64,000 bases of DNA from Oryza sativa Japonica Group. Lineage: Eukaryota > Streptophyta > Magnoliopsida > Poales > Poaceae. The stretch is from assembly GCF_034140825.1 (NCBI RefSeq), contig NC_089045.1, forward strand, positions 441,501-505,500. Reading direction: 5' to 3'. This document shows, piece after piece, positions 32,710-42,500 of the stretch; positions within the stretch are counted from its first letter, which is position 1; the number at the start of each line of letters is the position of its first letter. The position numbers and the translations under genes are program-made. Under the pieces are notes generated by a model, which was not told where the DNA came from, did no database searches, and worked only from the letters and a program-made list of their open reading frames with translations.

Positions 32710-35352
32710 TGTCTCTCATTTTTGTACTACTATTATGTATACAAACTGAAGATTGCCATGGAGGAATAGGCTAATGCTATTAAGGGGCTTTGTTTGATTA
32801 CTACAAGCTGAATTATGAACATGATTTGAGCACCATACGCTAGATTCATCTCTGCTTTTGCTGAAGTTGAAATTCTGCAACCTGAATTGTACCTGCATTT
32901 CTATAATAACCTTTATTTATTTTGACTGTGCCTGAATGTCTATAGCTTGCACCTCCAATGCAAGTACATTTCCCTTTTTCCTGTTGATATGCACAATTCA
33001 CTTGATATATCTTTACTATAACAAAATCTTGAATCTTTGAAGGAAAGTTGTTTCGCCATGTTCGCAAGGCCCTTCTGTTGAAACAATCCTCCTCCTTGAC
33101 ACTGAAAACTGAACAAGATCCTTCCAATAACAGTGATAAGGATTCCATGGACAAATAAGACTGCACCTCATTCAGTGATACAAGCGATGAGTGTAGAAAA
33201 TCTAATACGTTGTATTTTGGTATTTTCTGTTATATTGGATCGACCCTCTCATGGGGTATATATAGGAGTACATAGGGGATAAAGACTTGGAGTACAATAC
33301 AAATAAGAGTAGATTTATCTCTAGGATTCTATCTCTAGGACTCTATCTTATCTCTAGGATTCTATCTCTAGGATATATCTTATCTCTATAATTTGTATTT
33401 GACTCTTATCTCTAACTACCATATTATACTTCTAACATTCCCCCTCAGTCGTAACGGGAGCGAAGTGAACGATTGCGACTGGATTTGAAATCTTCTATTT
33501 CTTCATCTTTCTTTGACTCACCATCATCGACTGCATCTCTGATGGACGGTCCTCCACCTGGTGCCTGCGTCCCCTTCTGTGTCGTCCCTTGACTCTCCTT
33601 TATTCCCTCCCGCAGTCATAGCGGGAGTGTCATGGACGATAGCGATGACACGGACGCTTGGACTGGAGTTTCCGTCAATGATTTTTGTTGTAGACGTTCG
33701 TCGATGTAGCCGATCATGAAGTAGCTGTGGTTGTCGGTGTAGCCGCATATAGCCGAAGGCGAAAAAAAAATATTTACGCCATGGTGTGAAGACAAAAACT
33801 GTAATTGTTAGCATCTTGCACCTTGTAGATGTCAGAGGATGCCATTGGGGACGTCTTGCATATGTCAGAGGACGTCGTTGGCGATGAGGCCACCACTTTG
33901 GTTGGTCCTTCTGCGCCGTATAGCGGTCATCACAATAGTGATGCCGGGTTGATGCAGTCGTTGTAGTCGTACATGACGTGATCGATGCCGTTGTCGGTGA
34001 CGCGGTCGTTGCCGTCGTAGAGGACACGGTCGATGTCGTCGATGAAGCGTCTTGCAGATTAATCTGTCAGAGGATGCGAGGTGTCCATCTATGTAGACGA
34101 GTCGGCAGCGGCAAGTTGATGAAATGATGTAGAATCGGCGAAGACGATCGTCCTGGAGAGCTCGGCGACTTGACTTGGACTCCGCGAAGACGTCGCAGAT
34201 GATCGGCCGGTGTCTTGATGCAGGTGTGCAGCACAGGCGTGTGCACATGTTGGCGACGAACAGCATCAGGCCCTTGCTTCTTGTGAAGTAGGCGATGCAG
34301 ATCGATCCATGGATGAGGCCGGATGGTATGATGCTTGTTGACGTTGTCTGCTCCTGTAACACCTGCCGCATTGCTCCTGACGATCATATGGTTTTCTGTG
34401 GCTAGCTAATAGATCTAAAACTAATTATTAGAAAACGCATCTAATGATATGCGGTAAACTAATCTGTAAATGATTGGAGAGGCTAGCTAGCTAATGCGGT
34501 GCGGTGCCCCAGGGAGAAATTGATCTCATCTCCCTGGGGCAGCGCGGATGGAACCTAGCTGGAACCGAGGATCGATCGACGTTTGTCTACGGCTCTGATA
34601 CCATGTAGAAAATCTAATACGTTGTATTTTGGTATTTTCTGATATATTGGATCGACCCTCTCATGGGGTATATATAGGAGTACATAGGGGATAGAGACTT
34701 GGAGTACAATACAAATAAGAGTAGATTTATCTCTAGGATTCTATCTCTAGGACTCTATCTTATCTCTAGGATTCTATCTCTAGGATATATCTTATCTCTA
34801 TAATTTGTATTTGACTCTTATCTCTAACTACCATATTATACTTCTAACAATGAGAAGCAATTGTTATCCACCTGAAAGAACATGTATGTCAAGACATTTG
34901 AGGATGTGGACGAGGAGCTGAGGCAACATTCTTGAATTGGTTGCATTTGTAGTGGCACAACCGCTGTCACTGTCGTTACACATGTATTAGTACTACGATT
35001 ACAGAATCTTTCAACTATTTTTGCACCGGCAAGAGTCTTGTCCATATAGTAGAACTACACCATCTCTACCTAAAACTAAGATTCTGAAATCATAGCATGC
35101 AAGACATTGAACATTGAACTTGCCAAATTTTGTGCGTATGTCATATATAGTTATAGTTTGTAGGGATAAATACAAAACTCTCGAACCCTTGAATTGCCCT
35201 GTTTTCCCATTGCTATGCTTTTGCGTAAGGTGATCACCTGATGATTGCAAATTTGGGTGATCCGTGTGCTGTTCTATGCCCAATTGCAGTCCAACTCACC
35301 ACTGACTGGAAACCAAATACTATTCCAGGTGAGCCTCTGAATTTTAGAGATG
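32710..35352 (+). pseudogene. 5'-truncated PP2C copy, interrupted by an LTR element
   Basis: Bases 32710-33191 and 34850-35352 match the PP2C gene from mid intron 1 (about 23288) to just past exon 3 (about 24650), in the same orientation. Recognisable pieces include CATGTTCGCAAGGCCCTTCT, CTGAACAAGATCC, AGGATGTGGACGAGGAGCTG and GGTGATCACCTGATGATTGC. Exon 1 with the membrane-anchor start, the DGHG motif and exons 4-5 are missing. In-frame stops occur (for example where the parent reads KSDCTS and TWKN), so it is a dead duplicate. Similarity ends near 35352 in what would be intron 3. Confidence 0.85.
33192..34849 (-). mobile_element. Small non-autonomous LTR retrotransposon, young, about 1.66 kb
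   Basis: Two 246-bp LTRs (33192-33437 and 34604-34849) are flanked by the 5-bp target duplication ATGAG (33187-33191 and 34850-34854). On the minus strand the primer-binding site TGGTATCAGAGC follows the LTR at 34604, complementary to initiator-Met tRNA. A polypurine tract (GAGGGGGAA) precedes the LTR at 33437. This sets the orientation as minus. I see only about two differences between the LTRs, which suggests insertion a few hundred thousand years ago at commonly used rice rates. The interior of about 1.17 kb shows no gag or pol domain, so it must have relied on another element. It lies in the PP2C pseudogene. Confidence 0.93.
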
Positions 35353-35859
35353 TAACGGGATTGTGGCGTACTGATATAGTTGGGCCGAATGGAATTGTCA
35401 CGTACATGCGGGCCCTTATTAGTTGGGCCGGAATGAACATGCGGCCGACGATTATTGCCCGATGGAATACATGTGGCCCATCTATCCATCCTAGTTGGCG
35501 TGCACACGATGATGGTTGACTGCTGGGCCCAGTTGTTGACTTCCACCTTTGCTTGGTTAGCTCGTCCTTTCCTCTTCTTCCAAGTTCCAACCAACAATGG
35601 CGGTCCTCAGTTGCATCGCATATTTGCATGCAACGTCGATCTCTCTATTTGCATTGCCCTCTCATCCGCACAACTAAAAACAGCCATCCTCTTCTCTCTG
35701 CACCTTCCACACCACACACCTCCTCCATCATATCGATCATGGCTTCCCTCCCTCATGCACGCTGACGCTGCAATGCTCCTCCTCTGCGGCGGCTAGATCA
35801 TTCATTCCAACAATTAAATTAACAATAATTGAATTGAAGGACATTAATTAGTTTGATCG
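35353..35859 (+). promoter_or_regulatory. Promoter region of the CHX gene
   Basis: Holds a cluster of GGCCCA/TGGGCC boxes (35381, 35410, 35424, 35475 and 35524), known in plants as site II/TCP-type elements, and a CT-rich leader from about 35690. They begin directly where PP2C similarity ends. No TATA box was assigned. Confidence 0.45.
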
Positions 35860-38265
35860 ATGGCGGGTGCAAACGCGTCGACGGTGAAGCCGGTGGTGGC
35901 GGCGTGCTACGACAACAACCTGGTGAACTCGCAGGGGATGTTCCTGGGCGACGAGCCGCTGCGCTTCGCCCTCCCGCTCCTCCTGGTGCAGGTCTCCATC
36001 ATCCTCATCCTCTCCGCCGCCGCCCACCACGTCCTCCGCCGCCTCGGCCAGTGCCGCTTCGTGACCCACATGCTCGTCGGCATCTTCCTCGGCCCCTCCG
36101 TCCTCGGCCGCAACCCCCACCTCCGCACCGCCCTCTTCTCCGAGCGCGGCACCTACATCCTCGAGAGCGTCTCCCTCGTCGCCCTCATCCTCTTCCTCTT
36201 CTCCATGGCCGTCAAGACCGACCTCACCCTCCTCCGCCGCCCCACCGCCCGAGCCCTCGCCGTCGGCCTCGCCGGCTCCCTCGTCCCCCTCGCCGTCACC
36301 CTCCCCGTCTTCCACGCCCTCAGCCCCTCCCTCCCCGCCGACCTCCGCGGCTCCTCCCTCATCACCGAGCTCGCCGTCCGCCTCTCCCTCTCCTCCTTCC
36401 CCGTCGTCGCCGACGCCCTCGCCGAGCTCGACCTCCTCAACTCCGAGCTCGGCCGCGTCGCCCTCAACGCCTCCCTCATCACCGACGTCACCTCCTGGTT
36501 CCTCCGCGCCTGCTTCGCCGCCGCCTTCCTCATCACCCAGGCTAAGTCCCCGCTCTTCACCGCCAAGGTCCTCGCCTCCTTCGCCGCCTTCGTCCTCTTC
36601 GTCTTCTTCGTCGCCCGCCCCGCCGGCCGCTACATCGCCCGCAAGCGCACCCCGCCCGGGGACCTCCTCTCCGAGGGCTCCTTCGTCCTCGTCGTCATCG
36701 CCGCGCTGCTCTCCGCGCTCGTCACCGACGTCATCGGCTTCAAGTTTATGATCGGCCCCATGATGCTGGGCCTCGCGCTCCCCGGCGGCATGCCCATCGG
36801 CGCCACCCTCACGGAGCGCCTCGACTCCTTCTTCATCGCGCTCTTCCTCCCGGTCTACATGGCGCTCGCCGGCTACCGCACCGACCTGGCGGAGCTGAGC
36901 CTGATAGGCGTCAGCGCGGAGCACGAGGAGAAGTTCTGCGCGCTGGAGCTGTTCGTGGCGCTGTGCGTGGCCGGCAAGATGGTGGGGTGCGTCGCGGCGG
37001 GGCTCTTCTTCTCCATGCCGTTCCGGGAGGCCACCGTGCTGGCGCTGATGCTCAACATCCGGGGCATCGTGGAGGTGGCCGCCATCAACAACTGGGGGGA
37101 CACGATGAAGGCGACGGCGGAGCACTACTCGACGCTGACGCTGTCGATGGTGGTCATCACGGCGGTGGCGACGCCGCTGATCAAGCTGCTGTACGACCCG
37201 TCGGGGAGGTTCGCGCGGGCGAAGCGGCGGACCATGGAGGAGTCGCGGCCCAACGCGGAGCTGCGGGTGATGGCCTGCCTCTTCAGCGAGGACCACGCGG
37301 CGCCGCTGCTGGACCTGATCGAGGCGTCGGGGTCGTCGCGCGACGCCCCCGTGTCGCTGATCGTGCTCCACCTGACGGAGCTGGTGGGGCACGCGGCGTC
37401 CGTGCTGAAGCCGCACAGGAAGTCCCGGAGCAGCTGCGGCAACCCGACGCCGTCGGACCGCATCGTGAACGCGTTCCGCTACTTCGAGCAGCAGGCGCCG
37501 CTGGGGGCGGTGACGGTGAGCCCGTACGTGGTGGCGTCGCCGTACAGCAGCATGCAGCACGACGTGTGCCTCCTGGCGCACAGCCGCAAGGCCAACCTCA
37601 TCCTGCTCCCCTTCCACAAGTCCTCGGACGGCGCCCGGAGCACCGCCAACAACGCCATCCGCGGCATCAACCGGTCGGTGATGCAGTACGCGCCGTGCTC
37701 GGTGGGCATCCTGATCGACCACGGGGTGGCGGCGGGGTCGGCGTGCGCCACGGCGTCCAACAGCACGCTGCAGCGGGTGGCGCTCTACTTCCTGGGCGGC
37801 GCCGACGACCGGGAGGCGCTGGCGTACGTGGCGCGGATGGCGGAGTGCGGTTTGGTGGCGGTGACGGTGGTGCGGCTGAAGCTGCGGGACTGGGTGGGGA
37901 TGGGGGGCCGCGACGAGATGAGGGACGAGGAGGCGCTGCAGGAGTTCTGGCAGAGGTACAGCTGCGCGGGCGCGGAGAGGGTGGCGTACGTGGAGAAGAC
38001 GGTGGAGGACGGGGAGGGGACGGCGTCGGTGGTGCGCGCCATGAGCGACAAGTTCGACCTGCTGGTGGTTGGTAGGAGAGAGGGCGGCGGCGACGGCGCG
38101 GAGGGGTCGTCGGCGGCGGCGCTGACGAGCGGGCTGTCGGAGTGGAGCGAGTTCCCGGAGCTGGGAGTGCTGGGCGACATGCTTGCCTCCGCCGACTTCG
38201 CGGCCAAGGTCTCTATCCTCGTCGTCCAGCAGCAGGCCGCCACCAGGAACGACGCCGATTACTGA
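35860..38265 (+). CDS. Cation/H+ antiporter of the CHX family
   Basis: Endomembrane or plasma-membrane monovalent cation (K+/Na+)/proton exchanger of the CPA2 superfamily, related to plant CHX15-type proteins. It is a single exon of 801 residues, within the usual 770-850. A hydrophilic N-terminus of about 30 residues is followed by about 12 membrane segments to about residue 430 (LPLLLVQVSIILILSAAAHH, SLVALILFLFSMAVKTDLTL, VIAALLSALVTDVIGF). The CPA2 core appears around residues 178-205 (SSFPVVADALAELDLLNSEL then SLITDVTSW), with the Asp corresponding to the ND/TD transport site. The C-terminal half is a soluble two-part domain (ELRVMACLFSEDHAAPLLDL; RVALYFLGGADDREALAYVA) typical of CHX. Codon use is strongly GC3-rich. 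Long antisense open frames are composition shadows. Confidence 0.93.
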   Translation: MAGANASTVKPVVAACYDNNLVNSQGMFLGDEPLRFALPLLLVQVSIILILSAAAHHVLRRLGQCRFVTHMLVGIFLGPSVLGRNPHLRTALFSERGTYILESVSLVALILFLFSMAVKTDLTLLRRPTARALAVGLAGSLVPLAVTLPVFHALSPSLPADLRGSSLITELAVRLSLSSFPVVADALAELDLLNSELGRVALNASLITDVTSWFLRACFAAAFLITQAKSPLFTAKVLASFAAFVLFVFFVARPAGRYIARKRTPPGDLLSEGSFVLVVIAALLSALVTDVIGFKFMIGPMMLGLALPGGMPIGATLTERLDSFFIALFLPVYMALAGYRTDLAELSLIGVSAEHEEKFCALELFVALCVAGKMVGCVAAGLFFSMPFREATVLALMLNIRGIVEVAAINNWGDTMKATAEHYSTLTLSMVVITAVATPLIKLLYDPSGRFARAKRRTMEESRPNAELRVMACLFSEDHAAPLLDLIEASGSSRDAPVSLIVLHLTELVGHAASVLKPHRKSRSSCGNPTPSDRIVNAFRYFEQQAPLGAVTVSPYVVASPYSSMQHDVCLLAHSRKANLILLPFHKSSDGARSTANNAIRGINRSVMQYAPCSVGILIDHGVAAGSACATASNSTLQRVALYFLGGADDREALAYVARMAECGLVAVTVVRLKLRDWVGMGGRDEMRDEEALQEFWQRYSCAGAERVAYVEKTVEDGEGTASVVRAMSDKFDLLVVGRREGGGDGAEGSSAAALTSGLSEWSEFPELGVLGDMLASADFAAKVSILVVQQQAATRNDADY

Positions 38266-38578
38266 CTTAATTGGCTAGTCATGCTGATATACTACCACAT
38301 TCCCTCTGCTCTTCTCTTCTCTGCTCTGCTGCAATATTAGTGTTCTTCTCCAAGTAATCTTGTGTTTTAGGATTTTTGGCGAGCTTCTGTATTTTACTGT
38401 ACCTAGGATTGCATAATCTTGCTTTGATTCTGGACACAGTCTAGATTTCTATCGCTAGGAATATGTACAAGTATGCATATGATATTGACATATATCATGT
38501 TCGTGTAGAGTCAAGTGTTTCTGAACTGAACATCTCATTTTGGAGTTCAGACTGTTATCTCAACAATCAAAAAAGAAA
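38266..38578 (+). other. 3' untranslated region and flank of CHX
   Basis: AT-rich sequence after the TGA at 38263-38265. No gene recognised. Confidence 0.4.
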
Positions 38579-38733
38579 GAGCAATTTTATAGTCTTTGAG
38601 TAGGTACTATGAGGTACCACTTTTTCTATTGTAAATTTGGTACCTCTTGGTATCTAAGTACTACGAGGTACTTAAAAAATTAGTGTAAAATTTAGTATCT
38701 CATAATACCTCCTCAAGAACTGTAAAATTGCTC
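38579..38733. mobile_element. Small MITE, about 155 bp
   Basis: Ends GAGCAATTTTATAGT and ACTGTAAAATTGCTC are inverted. The inside carries repeated GGTACTA/TAGTACC words (AGGTACTATGAGGTACC, AAGTACTACGAGGTACTT). No clean target duplication was identified. Confidence 0.6.
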
Positions 38734-39566
38734 AAAAAGAAATCCTTCTTTTGTAATGGACTAGTGTGGCAGTGTTTGGTACTCTCTACAATATGGAGTA
38801 TTATTGTGCTGGACTGCTGGCGCAAAAAAAAAATGTCGGTAATGCACTAAACATCTCTAACCTGACTAATCCCCCAAGTCGTAATCCTGATCAAGTACAT
38901 GACGTAGGTGCTACAAACACAAATGACGATGGCATTTGGAGCCATCGACAACTTGCGCCTTTAATCACGGGGGAAAGGAGAACATCAAGTACAGTGCCGA
39001 CCTACTAGTACAGAGAGTGGCTATTTCAACTGAAGCTCATGCTCATCGGCCGGAGCTGAAGGACAATGGTGAAGGTGTATGGATATTTTTTTTACTGAAA
39101 TTTGGAAATACCAATAACTGTTATAGATACTGGAGTAGTATATTCTGATATGTCAATATTACTGCGTATGATTGATTGTCTTTCTTTTTTTTTTTTTTGA
39201 CTACATGAGAACACCAACACGGTAATTATTGAGTCCATCAGGCAAACCATCATAGATGGTCAATGTTGTATATTATGGATAAGCTATCTGAATCAAAGCC
39301 TAGAGAGTGTAGTGTACTAGTGTAGTCTCCTCCTTTCCTTCCCACTTGTAGCAGGCTGGTGGGACCCACAAGTCACCTCCTTTCTCTTTGCTTTTCTTCA
39401 CTCCGAAATTTCCCCGAGTCCGAGTAGAGTAGAGTTCCCAAGCTCCTCTGTCACAGACTCAAGTAGGCAAGTCAAGCAGCAGCCATAGGCCATAGCTGCA
39501 GGCCTGCAACTCCCGGGGAAGAGTGGAGTGCTGATACGATAGAGGTAGAGCAAGAAGAAAGCATCC
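38734..39566 (+). other. Intergenic and promoter of the nuclease gene
   Basis: No gene supported. The last 250 bases become CT-rich and include GTGGGACCCACAAGTC near 39360. Transcription start not assigned. Confidence 0.4.
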
Positions 39567-42500
39567 ATGGGGAACATCCTCCGGTGCTTCAAGGGAGACG
39601 ACGATGGCGGTGATCACTATCCCTACTACAAGCCAACCTCCAGGCCACACTACCAGCCTCCTCACTACCATGGTCAACCTGCAGCCCCCCCAGCTCCACT
39701 CCAGCAGCAGCATCTCGGCCCCCATGGCGTCACGCCGTCCACCGTCGGCGTCGCCGCCCTGGCGCACGATCTCCTCAACTTCGAATCCACATCCATGGTA
39801 ACTTCTACACATGCTCCTAGCTACATGCCCTTACTCCCGCTTTCCTCTTTCATTCAGCTTGCAACTGTACTAACTAGAAGAGGTTACTGTAGGTCTGACA
39901 TTAATCTATCAGCAATTCAGCATGCATTTACATCCTAATTAGAGGTTATCCAATTACAATACAAGGTTTCTTTGGTTGGTTCTATGACAAAAGGTTGGGT
40001 TTGGACTTTGGAGTAGGTGTTAATTGCATCACATATGTAACTTTTCTCAGCTTTGAACCCCTCTGCAATTGAAACCAATCTCTTGTTACCGAAGCCAATA
40101 CTTACAATATTCCTTTTTATTGGATTTATCTTGTTATATGTGATTCATTCAGTCATTTTTGTAAGGGGTTTAGTGTATTGTAAACCAACCTGATTATAAG
40201 CACACTTTCGTCTTTTTTTCCCCTCTGTTTCTTTTGGAATACTGATGAATATCTTTTATCTGGACTGAAAAAATATGCTGCATTGCGATACTACCATTTC
40301 TGTTAGCACTTGCAAATATGTTCATATTCTAATGGCGCATCATGCCAAGTTCAATTACTTCTTTATTCCCAGTTTACATGTATAAAATAAGTATTATTTG
40401 TCCATATTATCAGGTTCCTGATGGCCTCAGTCAGCACGTTGTATCATCCAGGAAAGCACAAGTTAAATGGTAAGGATCAGCTCTAAAAGTCTTTGTAGAG
40501 TTGATTTTTTTTTTTTTTAGATTTTGTACGTTTGGTGTACCTACTGATATCAAAATTGCTTTGCTTTGTAGGTTAATTTTTTAAATAAATAAATGATTGG
40601 TTACTGTTGTACTAGCTTAAGTTGGGCTTTTTTCTAAATGATTTTATGACTGTGCGGTTAAATGATTTTGATTTGCTATCCTAGGATAGGATGTTCCATA
40701 CTTGGTTCATATGTAGACAAATCCTTATTTGAGAAGGTGAAAAATATAAAAAAGAACGACATTGAAACATACAAGATTCTGTTCATTTCTAGTAATGGAA
40801 ATGGGGGTGTCATGCCCTTGATAAAAAAAAATATTGAAACATACAAGCAAAAGTTGATGCACCACTAGTATGGTCTATTTGTCCAGGCTACTTCAGGTGT
40901 TGATAAACTAAAACCTTCTCTTTTTTTTAGGGAAGGGTATTTTTTACATGGCCTCTACATTCAACCGGATATATGCAGCCATTTAAATTGGGAAGTTATC
41001 CCCACAAACAATCTAATTTGAAATTCACTCATATGAAGATTTAAACTCAGGACCTTGGGGTGCTACTCAGGTCACTGCAACCACTAGGCTACATGCCTTT
41101 AGCAAACTAAAACCTTCTGGCAATGGTTAAAACAGAGAGTAGGATAAGAGTACGCAACGGTTGGAGTTTGGGACTAAAAAAAAAATCTTACCAAACGAAA
41201 TGTATAGTTACATATTCACATGGAAGTTGAAATTGATTAAGATAAATTGTGTTCTTGGCTACATTTCTGGTACATTCTCCAGAAGACTCAGGCTAAATTC
41301 GAAATCAGCCATGTTGACGTACAAGCTTCGGTCTTGAATTCTTTTACATATTTTAGTAGGATAGAATTTCAAGTAGCGTAAAGGTATGTTTAATATGGTT
41401 CTTGTTCCAATGGTATGTTATACTGTCAGTAACGAACCAGTTTGTCACAAAGCAAATGTATTTGGCAAATCTTGCAACTAGCAGCTAGTATATATGATAT
41501 TAATACAACTTCCACTGAACAAACTTCAAAGGAATGTTTGATCTGATATCTTAGTTGGAATAATAATAGGTACCAGAAACTGTTGGAGGCGTATAAGAAT
41601 ACAACACCTCCACCAAAAACACCAGCAAATGCTGCTCAGCTAATTGCAAGAGCCCTTAATATGATCCAGAGAGCTGATTTGGAGGTAACTTTGTTTTTCC
41701 TATTTTGAAATACTGAATAGTTCAACCCGAGTGACCACAGAACAATTCATGATCAAGGATCGTTTTTTACAAACTGAAATTATCAATCAAAGCAATTCAC
41801 TGCAATTTGTGTTATTTCTATTGCTTAAATTGGCTATAGATACTCTACTCACCTCGTCTAGAAACTATGTTTCCTCTCAGGGTATTCTTGAATTTTACAA
41901 CCTTCCGATCCCATCACTCCCCACAGCATCGTCAAACTACCAACCATCCTTGCTACCAGAGGGCGTGCAGTTTGTGCTAAACACTTTGCCGGTACGGTGT
42001 GATCAACTATTACAACTATTCTGAATAACTAGAAAGGAAGCCCGCGCTTATGCGCGGGCATCTAATTTAATGTTGCTTGAAATATTACTCTATACATGTG
42101 AATATAATATTTGTATATGCGTGACTGTTCCTGATTCTATTCTCAACCTGTTTTTTTGTCAATATTTTGTTTGTGACTATTTTAAATGCTAATTATCCTT
42201 GCAACACAAAAATTCTAAACTAAAATTACTTACAACCATGAAATCTTGAATTATATGAAAGTATTATGTTGCAACAATGGAGTTGGCCCCTATAAACTGT
42301 CATCTAAACTATATGCTCTTTTTAATACATATCAAATCTTCGTTTTGGGTTCTAAACTTTATGAAATTCATTTTCTTAAGAATAGTTATTGAACTTCATG
42401 CAAAAAAGTTCAAATGTTTTGTGCAATTTATATCGGGCTTTGGATTCAACAAAATTTGTTTAAATTTAGCCCAAATTTCGTTTGAATTCCAGTTGTCCTT

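Noticed and set aside
33524-34387. Minus-strand open frames of 106-168 codons
   Set aside because: Interior of the non-autonomous LTR element; low-complexity, no gag, protease or polymerase signature.
35848-37722. 624-codon open frame antisense to the CHX gene
   Set aside because: Composition shadow of a GC3-rich coding sequence; low-complexity Arg/Glu/Gly/Ala with no domain.
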